Positions 1 to 9,333 of a DNA stretch of 64,000 nt are shown one piece after another. A program made the translations under genes and the position numbers. Numbering within the stretch: position 1 is the stretch's first letter; every line of letters starts with the position of its first letter. The notes under the pieces are model-generated. The model had not been told where the DNA came from. It did no database searches and saw only the letters and a program-made list of their open reading frames with translations. Source of the stretch: Streptomyces sp. NBC_01689 (lineage in GTDB: Bacteria > Actinomycetota > Actinomycetes > Streptomycetales > Streptomycetaceae); the NCBI RefSeq assembly GCF_036250675.1, contig NZ_CP109592.1, positions 6,448,001 through 6,512,000 of the forward strand, in the 5' to 3' direction.

Positions 1-559
1 GTCCACGGCCTACGCCGAGACCGGGCGCATCGACTACGTGATCAACACCGCCGGTGTGCTGCGCATCGGCAAGCTGGCCGAGACGGACAACGCGACCATC
101 GAGGAAGCGCTGAAGGTCAACTACCTCGCCCCGGTGCAGATAGCCCGCTCCTCGTACAAGTACCTGGCCGAGACCAGGGGCCAGCTGCTGCTCTACACCT
201 CCAGCAGCTACACCCGCGGCCGCGCCGAGTACAGCCTCTACTCCTCCACCAAGGCCGCCATGGTGAACCTCACCCAGGCGCTCTCCGACGAGTGGGCCGG
301 CGACGGCATCCGCGTCAACTGCATCAACCCCGAGCGCACCGCGACCCCCATGCGCACCAAGGCTTTCGGGCAGGAGCCCGCGGGCTCCCTGCTCTCCTCC
401 GAGGCGGTCGCGCACACCTCCCTGGACGTGCTGCTCTCCGAGCTCACCGGTCACGTCATCGACGTCCGTCAGCAGGACCCGACGGCGGGCGCGGGCCGCG
501 GCTCCGGTTTCGAGGCGGCGCTGGCCGGCGTGCTGGACCGCCAGGACGGCGTGGCATAA
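1..559 (+). CDS. SDR-family oxidoreductase domain, 5'-truncated; probably the C-terminal part of a cytidylyltransferase/SDR fusion
   Basis: The reading frame is open from base 2 and runs off the left edge, so only about the last 185 residues are visible. They form the second half of a short-chain dehydrogenase: an N-A-G-type strand end (INTAGVLRIG), the active-site YxxxK (Tyr and Lys in LYSSTKAA, near bases 239-255) and the GIRVNCINPERTATPMR segment that follows in SDRs. The tail (SSEAVAHTSLDVLLSELTG) resembles the reductase half of TarI-TarJ type enzymes that make CDP-ribitol or a related activated polyol. That assignment is inferred from the tail and from the TagF-like polymerase next door. 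The IspD/TarI-like half, if present, lies outside the window. Stop TAA at 557-559. Confidence 0.8.
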   Translation, partial: STAYAETGRIDYVINTAGVLRIGKLAETDNATIEEALKVNYLAPVQIARSSYKYLAETRGQLLLYTSSSYTRGRAEYSLYSSTKAAMVNLTQALSDEWAGDGIRVNCINPERTATPMRTKAFGQEPAGSLLSSEAVAHTSLDVLLSELTGHVIDVRQQDPTAGAGRGSGFEAALAGVLDRQDGVA

Positions 560-582
560 TCAAAAAAGAATAGCCTTCCGGA

Positions 583-660
583 ATTCAGGCCTTTGTGTCC
601 GCGTGTTCGCCGCGCGTTCACAAAGGCCTGAATCCGTAGAGTTCACTTTTCGCTTTTGGC
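583..660 (+). terminator. Long hairpin with T-rich tail after the SDR gene
   Basis: Perfect 15-bp inverted repeat, ATTCAGGCCTTTGTG at 583-597 and its complement at 619-633, enclosing a GC-rich loop. A T-rich stretch follows at 640-660. It starts 24 nt after the SDR stop codon, as expected of an intrinsic terminator. Confidence 0.7.
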
Positions 661-726
661 TCATCTCGGTATCAAAAAATCTTTTGGTATCAAACCGGCA
701 CTCACCCCTCAAGAGCAGGTTTCTCC
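661..726 (+). promoter_or_regulatory. AT-rich promoter region with two GGTATCAAA direct repeats
   Basis: Between the hairpin and the next gene the DNA is strikingly AT-rich for this genome. GGTATCAAA occurs at 668-676 and again at 686-694, an 18-bp period of just under two helical turns. This could be a promoter with a regulator half-site pair. No binding protein can be named from sequence. Confidence 0.4.
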
Positions 727-2838
727 GTGATTTCCACCGCTATTCGCGTCGCCCGTGTGGGCAGCGCGGCCGAGCTGGCGGCGGCGGCCCTCATGATGCT
801 GGGCTTCCCCTGCCTGATGCTCGCCGCTCTCCTGCCGAGCGTCGGCGCCTTCGCGGCCGCGGCCGCCGTGACGTACCTGGCGGACCACTATCTGCACCGG
901 CGCGGCAGCTATCTGGTCAACCGCCTCAGCAAGGTGCGGGCCGGTGTGTCCATCAGATTCCTGATCCGGCAGCTGCTGCTCGTGCTGCTGCTGGCGCGGC
1001 TCGACCTGACCGACAGCATGGTCTTCAACGCGGCCATCGCGTGCTTCCTGGCCTTCTACGGCTTCCAGGCACCGCACAGCGCCCTGGTCACGCTGATCGT
1101 GCAGCGCCGCAAGCTGCCCGTCGCCACCCGCAACGTCGACCTGGAACCGCGCGTCCGTATCCCGGCCGCGCCGCCGCGCCGGCTGCTCTCCCGGGCTGCC
1201 GAGAAGATGCTCCACCTCGACCTCGTGGCCGTCGTCGGTCTCCTGATCTCCGGGGCGACCGACGACAACGTCTACGGCTTCGTGGGCATCGGGGTGACGC
1301 TGCTGCTCGCCCTCGTCTACGTCGCGGCCCTGGTCCCGTTCGTACGAGGGCGGCGGGTCCCGCCCAACGCCGAACAGGTCCTCGCCGCGGTCGACGACTG
1401 GCTGCGCACCTACCGTCCCGAGACGGTGCTCTACTTCTCCGGTTCCAAGGACTCCGCCTACCAGGTCAACATGTGGCTGGAGACGATGGAGCAGCTGGAC
1501 ACCCGGCCGCTGATCATCCTCCGGGAGCGGGCGATCCTGGACCGCATGGCGCCCACCACGGTGCCGGTCATCTGCGTGCCCGGAGGGGTGCACCTGATGA
1601 ACATGGACCTGTCCACGGTGCGGGTCGCGCTCTACGCGGCGAACGTCGGCAAGAACATCCACCTGCTGCGCGTGCCCACCATGAAGCACGTCTTCATCGG
1701 ACACGGCGACAGTGACAAGCTCGCCAGCGTCAACCCGTTCAGCAAGGCGTACGACGAGGTGTGGACCGCCGGCCGCGCGGGCCGCGACCGCTACGCCATC
1801 GCCGACGTCGGTGTCCGCGACGAGGACATCGCCGAGGTCGGCCGCCCGCAGCTCGCGCCGATCCGGACCGCGCAGGACACCCAGGGCGCGGCCGCCGCCG
1901 ACCGCTGCCCGACGATCCTGTACGCCCCCACCTGGGAGGGCTGGGACGACAACCCGGGCAACACCTCGATCCTGCTGGCGGGCGAGAACATCGTCCGTCG
2001 TCTGGTGCAGGCCGATCCGCCCGTCCGCGTCCTCTACAAGCCGCACCCGTTCACCGGCACCCGCAGCGCGCAGGCCAAGGCCGCGCACGGCAGGATCGTC
2101 GCGCTGGTCGAGAAGGCGGCCGCCGAGCGCGCCGCCGACCCCCGCCGCGGCGCCGACGCGGCGGCCCGGAGCGCGGCCGTGGCCGAGCTGGCCCGGGTCG
2201 AGGCCCGCATCGAGCAGCTGACCGGTGCCACCGAGAACGGCGACGAGGCCGAGGCCACCCGTGACGGCGTGGTCGACACCGCGGCGCACGCCGAGGTCGC
2301 CCGGCTGCGCGCCGAGTGGAACGACGCCTACTGGCGCTCCTTCGGCAGCTGGGAGCACCGGGTCATCACCGGCGCCGAGCCCCGCCTGTACGACTGTTTC
2401 AACGTCTCCGACGCGATGGTCTCGGACATATCCAGCGTGGTCTCCGACTACATCGCGAGCGGCAAGCCCTACGCGGTGACGGACTCCGCGGAGCTGGGCG
2501 TCGAGGAGTTCAAGCGGCAGAACACCGCCGTGCGCGCCGCCGTGATCCTCTCCAACTCGGCCGCCGAACTGGACGAGTTGCTCACGGGGGTCTTCGATCC
2601 GTCGGCGGACACGCTGGCCGGTGACCGCCGCGAGCTGAAGCGGTATCTGCTGGGCCCCGACGAGCCGGCGTCGATCGTCCAGTTCAACGGCGCGGTGCGC
2701 GATCTGGCGAAGAAGTCCCGGGCGCGCAACCAGGGTCAGGAGGCGGGCGCGGCCGCCGCGGCGGAACCGGCCGGCGCGGTGCCCGGTCAGCGGAGCGCCA
2801 CCGCGGGCGAGACGGGCGGTGCGGCGGTCAAGGGGTGA
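727..2838 (+). CDS. CDP-glycerol glycerophosphotransferase family protein (TagF/TarL-like)
   Basis: 703 residues, GTG start. The N-terminal 230 residues carry several hydrophobic segments (around 15-50, 80-115 and 160-205) that anchor the enzyme in the membrane. The C-terminal domain (about 235-680) has the family landmarks: FIGHGDSDK near residue 325, APTWEGWDD near 400, KPHPFTG near 438 and SDISSVVSDYIASGKPY near 560. Enzymes of this family polymerise glycerol- or ribitol-phosphate from CDP-activated precursors into teichoic-acid-like wall polymers. Unusual is an Ala/Glu/Arg-rich insert (about 449-530) between KPHP and the last conserved block, predicted to be a coiled coil. It sits between an activated-polyol reductase and a GT2, which supports a wall glycopolymer role. 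The exact polymer is unknown. Confidence 0.85.
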   Translation: MISTAIRVARVGSAAELAAAALMMLGFPCLMLAALLPSVGAFAAAAAVTYLADHYLHRRGSYLVNRLSKVRAGVSIRFLIRQLLLVLLLARLDLTDSMVFNAAIACFLAFYGFQAPHSALVTLIVQRRKLPVATRNVDLEPRVRIPAAPPRRLLSRAAEKMLHLDLVAVVGLLISGATDDNVYGFVGIGVTLLLALVYVAALVPFVRGRRVPPNAEQVLAAVDDWLRTYRPETVLYFSGSKDSAYQVNMWLETMEQLDTRPLIILRERAILDRMAPTTVPVICVPGGVHLMNMDLSTVRVALYAANVGKNIHLLRVPTMKHVFIGHGDSDKLASVNPFSKAYDEVWTAGRAGRDRYAIADVGVRDEDIAEVGRPQLAPIRTAQDTQGAAAADRCPTILYAPTWEGWDDNPGNTSILLAGENIVRRLVQADPPVRVLYKPHPFTGTRSAQAKAAHGRIVALVEKAAAERAADPRRGADAAARSAAVAELARVEARIEQLTGATENGDEAEATRDGVVDTAAHAEVARLRAEWNDAYWRSFGSWEHRVITGAEPRLYDCFNVSDAMVSDISSVVSDYIASGKPYAVTDSAELGVEEFKRQNTAVRAAVILSNSAAELDELLTGVFDPSADTLAGDRRELKRYLLGPDEPASIVQFNGAVRDLAKKSRARNQGQEAGAAAAAEPAGAVPGQRSATAGETGGAAVKG

Positions 2839-2886
2839 TCCCCGCGCCGTCGACCGGCCGCGGGCCGTCCGCGCACGCATGACAGA

Positions 2887-2926
2887 GCCCGGCTCCGGGG
2901 TACACCCCGGAGCCGGGCTTCTTTCT
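2887..2926 (+). terminator. Intrinsic terminator after the TagF-like gene
   Basis: Perfect 14-bp stem (GCCCGGCTCCGGGG at 2887-2900 with its complement at 2905-2918), tetraloop TACA, then TTCTTTCT. Confidence 0.9.
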
Positions 2927-2942
2927 GTGAAGCACGTCACAT

Positions 2943-2954
2943 ATGAGGCCTCAT
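2943..2954. promoter_or_regulatory. 12-bp perfect palindrome upstream of the GT2 gene
   Basis: ATGAGGCCTCAT lies in the 120-bp space between the terminator and the GT2 start. It could be an operator. A 12-bp palindrome can also occur by chance. Confidence 0.25.
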
Positions 2955-3039
2955 CAGGCAACCGATCCGCCGCCTCACCCGTCTAGTAAGTAGTCCTTGA
3001 GGTGATACGGGGGAAATATTCTGATGACGGTGGGGAAAC

Positions 3040-4245
3040 GTGACAGTGACGCAGCCTGATGTGAGCGTGATCATCGGCGCGTACGAGGCCATGCCGTACC
3101 TGGTCAAGTGCCTGCAGTCGGTCGAGGACCAGACCCTCGGTCCCGACCGGATCGAGGTCGTCGCGGTCGACGACGGGTCGACGGACGGCACGGGGGAACA
3201 TCTGGAGGAGTTCGCGGAGCGCTCGGCCATAGCGGTCACCGTGATCCGGCAGGCCAACTCGGGCGGCCCCAGCGGCCCGCGCAACGTCGGCCTCGACAAG
3301 GCCCGCGGGCGCTACGTCTTCTTCCTCGACGCCGACGACCACCTGGGCCCGGAGGCCCTGGAGCGCATGGTCGCGATGGCGGACGAGCACGGCACGGACG
3401 TGGTGCTCGGCAAGGTCGTCGGGGTCAACCGCACCGCCCCGAAGTCGATGTGGGACAAGACGCTGCCCCGCACGGACGTGTTCTCCTCCCGGATCAAGTT
3501 CACGCTCAGCGCGCAGAAGCTCTTCCGGCGCGACCTGCTCACCCGGCACGACATGCACTTCGACGAGTCGCTGAAGACCGGCGAGGACGCGCTGTTCACC
3601 ATGGAGGCCTACCTCCGCGCGGACGGTGTCTCCGTGATCGCCGACTACGACTGCTACTACCTGGTCGGCCGTGAGGACGGCAAGCACGCGACCAAGACCG
3701 GCGGTTACCGGCTGCGGTTCGACTCCGCCCGGGCCCTGATGGGTCTGATCGCCGAGCACGTGCCCGCCGGCAAGCGCCGCGACGGCCTGATGGTCCGGCC
3801 CTTCCTCATCACCCTGCTCCCGCAGTTCGGGCCGGTCTTCCTCAAGGACGACGAGGAGGTCAGACGCGACAAGCTCGCCCTGGCCAAGCCGATGATCGAC
3901 GCGTACTGGACCGAGGGCGTCGCCGACCGGCTCAAGGTCAACGAACGGCTGCGGGTGAATCTGGCCGGGCTGGGCCGGGCCGACCTGCTGGCCGACGTCC
4001 TGGTGTTCCTCAAGAAGAAGAAGGCACCCGCGCTCCACGTGGACCCGCGCAGCCGCAAGGCCTATCTCGCCTACCCGCACTTCCGTGACAAGGAAGCGCC
4101 CATCCCGGACGGCTGGTTCGTCCCGACCTCACGCGAGACGGTCACCATCGACAGCTTCAAGTTCGCGCCCGCCGGTCGCTTCCCCGGTATGCGGACCGCC
4201 CGCCGGATGGCGCGCAAGGTGTTGGGGCCCCGCCGCGCGGGATGA
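3040..4245 (+). CDS. Family 2 glycosyltransferase
   Basis: 401 residues, GTG start. The N-terminal 220 residues are a GT-A fold: VSVIIGAYEAMPYLVKCLQS opening strand, VVAVDDGSTDGT nucleotide-binding segment, GPRNVGLDKARG, and the DxD metal site in FFLDADDHLGPEAL (about residue 95). A second acidic motif, KTGEDALFTMEAY, sits near residue 180. Such enzymes transfer a sugar from a nucleotide donor; donor and acceptor cannot be read from sequence. The C-terminal 180 residues resemble the tail of wall-polymer transferases and end in a basic stretch. Its position after the TagF-like polymerase suggests that it decorates or primes the same polymer (inference). Confidence 0.85.
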   Translation: MTVTQPDVSVIIGAYEAMPYLVKCLQSVEDQTLGPDRIEVVAVDDGSTDGTGEHLEEFAERSAIAVTVIRQANSGGPSGPRNVGLDKARGRYVFFLDADDHLGPEALERMVAMADEHGTDVVLGKVVGVNRTAPKSMWDKTLPRTDVFSSRIKFTLSAQKLFRRDLLTRHDMHFDESLKTGEDALFTMEAYLRADGVSVIADYDCYYLVGREDGKHATKTGGYRLRFDSARALMGLIAEHVPAGKRRDGLMVRPFLITLLPQFGPVFLKDDEEVRRDKLALAKPMIDAYWTEGVADRLKVNERLRVNLAGLGRADLLADVLVFLKKKKAPALHVDPRSRKAYLAYPHFRDKEAPIPDGWFVPTSRETVTIDSFKFAPAGRFPGMRTARRMARKVLGPRRAG

Positions 4246-4346
4246 GGCCGAACGCCCGTTCCGGGGCCCTGGGGGGGCGTACGGAACGGGCGTCGACGGG
4301 GTGCGTACCGGGGGGTACGGACCCCGCGAGGGAGGACGGGCGCTCC

Positions 4347-5777
4347 TTACTGGCGGCCCGACTGCAGCGCCTTGCGCAGCGGACGCCCCACCGCGCGGCG
4401 CGCCATGCGGTAGACGGAACGCTGCGGGACCAATGCCTGTGCCAGGGCCCTGGGGGCGCCCTTCCGGGCCCGGTCCAGCTCACGCCGCAGCCGGGCGTTG
4501 TCCGTCGACAGCTCGGTGATACGGGTCTGCAGCCAGCCGAACCGGGTGGTGAGCGAGGCCACGTCGGCGTCGTTCCAGGGCCGGACCCCGGCCGGGAAGG
4601 CGAGCGAGGCGATCCGCCGGTCGTAGGCCGCGCCCCCGTCGCCGTGGGTGAAGGTGTTCTGCAGACCGTTGCGCTCCAGGAAGCCGGTGAAGCGCTCGAA
4701 GCGCTCCTGGTGTCCACCCGTCAGTGCGCCGAAGTCCGCCTCCGCGTACAGCTCCGCCGGGTCGAGGTCCCGTGGCGGCTTGCTGATCCGGCGGTGCGGG
4801 ATGTCGAAGTAGCGGCACAGCTCCAGGGTGCGCGAGTCGCCGCACAGCACGGTCGCGGGCGTACCCGCGAGGAGTGCCGCGATGTTGCCGTGGATGCGGG
4901 AGTCGAACGAGAAGTCGAAGCCCCGCAGGTCGTCGATCCAGGTGACCGGGTCGATGTAGACGCGGACCTTGTCCTCGCGGTACATCGGGTGGTCCGGGTG
5001 TGTGGGCATCGCGGTGACGGAGCCGTTCGGGTCCGACAGGTCGCGCCAGTGCAGCTGGCGGGCGTCGCTCAGATTCTGTCCGATGAAGCGCAGATACGGA
5101 TACCGCGTGTGCGCGCTGCGGATCACCCGGTCGAGGCCCTGGGACCTCACCGCGCTGTGCGAGCCGTTGACCGCGATCCGGGACTCGGGGCCGAGGGCGG
5201 GGGCGTCCTTGCGGACGTCGAGGTCCTTGCCGTACATGAACAGGGACGGACAGCCGATGACCTCGACGTCACGGAAGCCCATGTCCTTCAGATAGCGCTC
5301 GGTGAACTCGCCCCGCACCCCGATGGACGCGCTGCGGTCGAGTACCGCGGCGACGAACTCCCGTACGGCGGGCTCCATGGGCTTCAGCCGGGCCGGGTTG
5401 TAGTCCAGGCCGGCCTGCGCGCCGATCCCCGGCACGACCACCGGGATCTTCAGCCTGCCGATGAGCCGGGTCAGCCGCCTGAGCTGGGGCTCGAACGAGG
5501 GGCGGAAGGCGTTGGCCAGCGGTACGACGAACGCGTCGTACTCCTCGTTGATCCGGCCGGCCGCCGTCACGTCGGTGCGGATGCCGTTCGACACGACCTC
5601 CGTGCCCGGGGTCTCGAGGATCTTGTGCGCCGCGTCGCTGAAGATCAGGTTGCCCGCGTTGGTGGCGAAGACGTCCTGGTGGAGGGCCTGTTCCACGGGG
5701 ACGACGTCGTACGGACTTTTCCCTGATCTCAGGAGTATGCGCTTCACTGGATGAACAGTAGGTGCCACAACGTTCAA
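4347..5777 (-). CDS. Polysaccharide pyruvyl transferase family protein
   Basis: 476 residues, read leftwards, TTG start chosen because it precedes the conserved VKRILLRSGKSPYDVVPVEQAL opening; a GTG a few codons in is an alternative. Family landmarks are VVVPGIGAQAGLDYN, SIGVRGEFTERYLKDMGF, VIGCPSLFMYG, the FIGQNLSDARQLHW segment, and FDFSFDSRIHGNIAALLAGTPATVLCGDSRTLEL, which holds the conserved His of the nucleotide-binding half. The C-terminus is a basic coiled-coil tail. Members add pyruvate ketals to sugars of surface polysaccharides using phosphoenolpyruvate. It converges on the GT2 gene and probably modifies the same wall polymer. The acceptor is not known. Confidence 0.85.
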   Translation of the reverse strand: MNVVAPTVHPVKRILLRSGKSPYDVVPVEQALHQDVFATNAGNLIFSDAAHKILETPGTEVVSNGIRTDVTAAGRINEEYDAFVVPLANAFRPSFEPQLRRLTRLIGRLKIPVVVPGIGAQAGLDYNPARLKPMEPAVREFVAAVLDRSASIGVRGEFTERYLKDMGFRDVEVIGCPSLFMYGKDLDVRKDAPALGPESRIAVNGSHSAVRSQGLDRVIRSAHTRYPYLRFIGQNLSDARQLHWRDLSDPNGSVTAMPTHPDHPMYREDKVRVYIDPVTWIDDLRGFDFSFDSRIHGNIAALLAGTPATVLCGDSRTLELCRYFDIPHRRISKPPRDLDPAELYAEADFGALTGGHQERFERFTGFLERNGLQNTFTHGDGGAAYDRRIASLAFPAGVRPWNDADVASLTTRFGWLQTRITELSTDNARLRRELDRARKGAPRALAQALVPQRSVYRMARRAVGRPLRKALQSGRQ

Positions 5778-5908
5778 CTTATCTTTGCGTCTTCTTTAAG
5801 TTCCATGAGGAACGAGTACAACCTTTTGTGCATGCGCGACCCGTGAGCGGGCGACTACGCGGGGCGTCCGCCAGCTGGACCGGGAGGCGCCGGCCCGGCC
5901 CGTTCGCG

Positions 5909-5914
5909 TAGATT
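5909..5914 (+). promoter_or_regulatory. Candidate -10 box for proB
   Basis: TAGATT about 45 nt before the proB start, in the 181-bp divergent space with the pyruvyltransferase gene. No convincing -35 box. Confidence 0.3.
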
Positions 5915-5958
5915 GCCGGGCGGGACGGACCGGACCGACGCGAGGGGACACACCGCAG

Positions 5959-7122
5959 GTGGCAGGGCAGGCCGAAGGGAACGCGACGGGACCGACGAGT
6001 GCGGTACGGCAGGCCGTGGCACGGGCCCACCGGATGGTCGTCAAGGTGGGCTCCTCCTCGCTGACGACGGCCGCGGGCGGCCTCGACGCCGACCGCGTCG
6101 ACGCCCTCGTCGACGTGCTCGCCAAGCACCGCAGCGGCGGCGAGAAGGAGATCGTCCTCGTCTCCTCCGGAGCCATCGCCGCCGGTCTGGCCCCGCTCGG
6201 ACTGCGCCGCCGGCCCAAGGACCTCGCCCGGCAGCAGGCCGCCGCCAGCGTCGGCCAGGGACTCCTGGTCGCCCGCTACACCGCGTCCTGCGCCCGGCAC
6301 GGCATCCGGGTCGGGCAGGTGCTCCTCACCTCCGACGACACCAGCCGCCGCGCCCACCACCGCAACGCCTCCCGCACCCTCGACAAGCTCCTCGCGATGG
6401 GCGCCCTGCCGGTCGTCAACGAGAACGACACGGTCGCCACGGACGAGATCCGCTTCGGCGACAACGACCGGCTCGCCGCCCTCGTCGCCCACCTCGTCCG
6501 TGCCGATCTGCTGGTCCTGCTCTCCGACGTCGACGGGGTCTACGACGGCGACCCCGGCAGGCCCGGCACCTCGCGGATAGCGGAGGTCCGCGCGCCGCAG
6601 GACCTCGCGCACATCGACATCGGCAGCGCGGGCAAGGCGGGCGTCGGCACCGGCGGCATGGTCACCAAGGTCGAGGCGGCCCGGATCGCGGCGGCCGCGG
6701 GCATTCCCGTCGTGCTCACCTCCGCCGTGCACGCGGCCGAGGCGCTGGCGGGCGGGGACACCGGCACCTACTTCCACCCCACCGGAAAGCGCTCCGCCGA
6801 CCGGCTGCTGTGGCTCCAGCACGCCTCGACCCCGCAGGGCGCGCTCGTCCTGGACGACGGGGCCGTGCGCGCCGTGGTCGACCGGCGCACCTCGCTGCTG
6901 CCGGCGGGCATCGCGGCCGTCGAGGGCGACTTCGCCGCCGGTGACCCCGTCGAACTGCGCGACGGCGAGGGCCGCGCGGTCGCCCGGGGTCTGGTGAACT
7001 TCGACGCCAAGGAGATCCCGCAGCTCATCGGCCGCTCCACCCGCGAGCTGGCACGCGAACTGGGCCCCGCCTACGAACGTGAGGTCGTCCACCGCGACGA
7101 CCTGGTGCTCCTGTATCCGTAG
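5959..7122 (+). CDS. proB: Glutamate 5-kinase
   Basis: 387 residues, GTG start preceded by a GAGGGG-type ribosome binding site. First step of proline synthesis: ATP-dependent phosphorylation of glutamate to gamma-glutamyl phosphate, in the cytoplasm. The amino-acid kinase domain spans about 25-275 with VVKVGSSSLT, VSSGAIAAGL, NENDTVATDEIRFGDND (substrate and Mg binding) and LLSDVDGVYDGDP; the C-terminal 90 residues are the PUA domain common in ProB. The length fits the two-domain form. It lies upstream of proA with one conserved hypothetical gene between, as in other streptomycetes. ProB is normally feedback-inhibited by proline. Confidence 0.97.
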   Translation: MAGQAEGNATGPTSAVRQAVARAHRMVVKVGSSSLTTAAGGLDADRVDALVDVLAKHRSGGEKEIVLVSSGAIAAGLAPLGLRRRPKDLARQQAAASVGQGLLVARYTASCARHGIRVGQVLLTSDDTSRRAHHRNASRTLDKLLAMGALPVVNENDTVATDEIRFGDNDRLAALVAHLVRADLLVLLSDVDGVYDGDPGRPGTSRIAEVRAPQDLAHIDIGSAGKAGVGTGGMVTKVEAARIAAAAGIPVVLTSAVHAAEALAGGDTGTYFHPTGKRSADRLLWLQHASTPQGALVLDDGAVRAVVDRRTSLLPAGIAAVEGDFAAGDPVELRDGEGRAVARGLVNFDAKEIPQLIGRSTRELARELGPAYEREVVHRDDLVLLYP

Positions 7123-7340
7123 GACGTGTGTCCGTGGCACCTGTGCGCCGTAGCGCCGGCGTACGACCAGAGGGGGCGATTCCCGCACCCCGGCCGAAAA
7201 CTGGTGTGAACGTTTCGCGGACGCCTGTCGCGGCGCGGTGAAACTCCGGAAAAGTGCCACGCGGGCGCTCCCCACCTGCTCAACTTTGTTGCAGGGGGAC
7301 CCCGAGGTTCTGTTACGACCATTGCGTGAAGGAGGCTGTC

Positions 7341-7844
7341 GTGAGACGAGTGCGCCCGGGGGCGGCGGCGTCGCACGGTGGCGCCTCCCCGACACTCGGC
7401 TCCGCCCGGGCGGGGGGAGCTCCGTCCCGTGCGGCGGGCGAGGAGAGGGCCCTGACCAGCGTCGCGGCCGGAGACGCCTTCGAGGGCGAGAAGCCCGCCG
7501 ACCAGCCGCGACTGTGGCACGTCACGCTGAGCGTCTCGGGCGGCGAGGCCCCGCTGAAGGAGGTCCGGCGGGGTCTGGAGCAACTGGCCCACGACCACCC
7601 CTTCCTGCTGACCAGCCGGTATGCCAACGACCACGCGGAGATCCGCTACTGGGAGGAGGCCCGCGACCTGCACGACGCGGCGGCCGTCGCCCTGCGGCTG
7701 TGGGGCGAGCACCGGCAGACCGCCCAGCTCCCGCCCTGGGAGATCGTCGGCCTGGAGGTCATCGACCGGGAGACCTATCACCAGCGCATCGCGGAGGGGT
7801 ACGGGCCACTTCCGGCCACTCCGGTCGGAGTTCACCCCTTTTGA
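7341..7844 (+). CDS. Conserved hypothetical protein between proB and proA
   Basis: 167 residues with the GTG start at 7341, chosen because GAAGGAGG lies 6 nt upstream; an open frame extends further upstream without such a site. The first 50 residues are Gly/Ala/Arg-rich and probably disordered. Residues about 55-160 look folded: [38 protein letters not shown], then an acidic helical part ([22 protein letters not shown]) and [17 protein letters not shown] recognise no catalytic motif. Its placement between the two proline genes suggests conserved linkage, not necessarily shared function. The 218-bp region before it holds no other gene I can support. Confidence 0.7.
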   Translation: MRRVRPGAAASHGGASPTLGSARAGGAPSRAAGEERALTSVAAGDAFEGEKPADQPRLWHVTLSVSGGEAPLKEVRRGLEQLAHDHPFLLTSRYANDHAEIRYWEEARDLHDAAAVALRLWGEHRQTAQLPPWEIVGLEVIDRETYHQRIAEGYGPLPATPVGVHPF

Positions 7845-7893
7845 GGGTGTCTCGGGGTGTGGGACAACGGCGGGACGGACCCCCGCGGCGCAC

Positions 7894-7905
7894 TACCCTT
7901 CCGAC
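7894..7905 (+). promoter_or_regulatory. -10 box for a leaderless proA transcript
   Basis: TACCCT at 7894-7899 is followed after 6 nt by the ATG of proA, which places the transcription start at or next to the A of the ATG. There is no Shine-Dalgarno sequence. Confidence 0.6.
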
Positions 7906-9192
7906 ATGACCACGCTCTCGCCGTACGACTCGATGTCCCCGGTCACCCGGGCCGCCTACCGCGCGAAGTCCGCCGCCGCCGACCTGGCGCCCCTGCCGCG
8001 GGCCGAGAAGGACGACGCGCTGCTCGCGATCGCGGACGCGCTGGAGGTCCGTACGAGCGAGATCGTCGCGGCCAACGCGAAGGACATCGCGCGGGCCCGG
8101 GAGGCCGGGACCAGCGAGACGGTCATCGACCGGCTTACGCTGACGCCCGAACGCGTACGCGCCATCGCCTCCGACGTACGGGACGTCGTCGCGCTGCCCG
8201 ACCCGGTCGGCGAGGTCGTGCGCGGCTCCACCCTGCCCAACGGCATCGACCTGCGCCAGGTCCGCGTCCCGCTAGGCGTCGTCGGCATCATCTACGAGGC
8301 CCGGCCGAACGTGACCGTCGACGCCGCCGCCCTCTGCCTGAAATCCGGCAACGCCGTCCTGCTGCGCGGCTCCTCCTCGGCCTTCGAGTCCAACACCGCC
8401 CTCGTCCGCGTGCTGCGCGACGCCGTGGGCGGCGCCGGACTGCCCGCCGACGCCGTCCAGCTGGTCCCCGGCGAGGGCCGTGAGTCGGTGCGCGAGCTGA
8501 TGCGCGCCCGCGGCCTGGTCGACGTCCTCATCCCGCGCGGCGGCGCCTCGCTGATCCGTACGGTCGTCCAGGAGTCCACCGTCCCCGTCATCGAGACCGG
8601 CACCGGCAACTGCCACGTGTACGTCGACGCGCACGCCGACCTCGACATGGCGATCGACATCCTGATCAACTCCAAGGCCCAGCGGCCCAGCGTCTGCAAC
8701 TCCGCCGAGACCCTCCTCGTGCACCAGGACATCGCGGCCGAGTTCCTGCCGCGCGCCCTGGACGCCCTCGCGGACGCCGGGGTCACGGTGCACGCCGACG
8801 AGCGCGTGCTCGCCCACGCGAAGAACTCCCGGGCCACCGTCGTGGAGGCCACGCCCGAGGACTGGGAGACGGAGTACCTCTCCTACGACATCGCCGCCGC
8901 GGTCGTCGACTCCCTCGACCGGGCCGTCGAGCACATCCGGCTGTGGACCTCCGGCCACACCGAGGCCATCGTCACCACCTCGCAGCAGGCCGCCCGCCGT
9001 TTCACCCGGTTGGTGGACTCCACCACGGTCGCCGTGAACGCCTCGACGCGCTTCACGGACGGCGGCCAGTTCGGCTTCGGCGCGGAGATCGGCATCTCCA
9101 CCCAGAAGCTGCACGCCAGAGGGCCCATGGGGCTGCCGGAGCTGACGAGCACCAAGTACATCGTCACCGGTGACGGGCACGTCCGGCGCTGA
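7906..9192 (+). CDS. proA: Gamma-glutamyl phosphate reductase
   Basis: 428 residues. NADPH-dependent reduction of gamma-glutamyl phosphate to glutamate semialdehyde, the second step of proline synthesis. The aldehyde-dehydrogenase-like fold is clear: [34 protein letters not shown] (cofactor domain), [16 protein letters not shown], and the catalytic cysteine in [14 protein letters not shown] (near residue 264). The end matches the family, with [31 protein letters not shown]. The ATG at 7906 is preferred over upstream in-frame codons because the family length (about 420) fits and a -10 box sits 6 nt before it. An upstream in-frame extension of 95 codons covers the end of the previous gene and is not credible. 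Confidence 0.97.
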   Translation: MTTLSPYDSMSPVTRAAYRAKSAAADLAPLPRAEKDDALLAIADALEVRTSEIVAANAKDIARAREAGTSETVIDRLTLTPERVRAIASDVRDVVALPDPVGEVVRGSTLPNGIDLRQVRVPLGVVGIIYEARPNVTVDAAALCLKSGNAVLLRGSSSAFESNTALVRVLRDAVGGAGLPADAVQLVPGEGRESVRELMRARGLVDVLIPRGGASLIRTVVQESTVPVIETGTGNCHVYVDAHADLDMAIDILINSKAQRPSVCNSAETLLVHQDIAAEFLPRALDALADAGVTVHADERVLAHAKNSRATVVEATPEDWETEYLSYDIAAAVVDSLDRAVEHIRLWTSGHTEAIVTTSQQAARRFTRLVDSTTVAVNASTRFTDGGQFGFGAEIGISTQKLHARGPMGLPELTSTKYIVTGDGHVRR

Positions 9193-9321
9193 GACACCGC
9201 GGCGCCCGGGCGCCGCGGACGGCGGCGCGGCCCGCCGGGCGCGCCCGGCCGGACGGCGTGAGAGCCGTCTCGCCAGGCGGATGAATTTCCATACCGTCTG
9301 CCCAAAATGACCCCCCAGGTC

Positions 9322-9333
9322 TACTCTGGATCC
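9322..9333 (+). promoter_or_regulatory. -10 box for a leaderless transcript
   Basis: TACTCT at 9322-9327, then 6 nt, then GTG at 9334. The same box and spacing recur before the next gene at 10072. Confidence 0.6.

Noticed and set aside
7621..7905. 95-codon upstream extension of proA
   Set aside because: It overlaps the preceding gene in another frame; a -10 box and family length fix the start at 7906.
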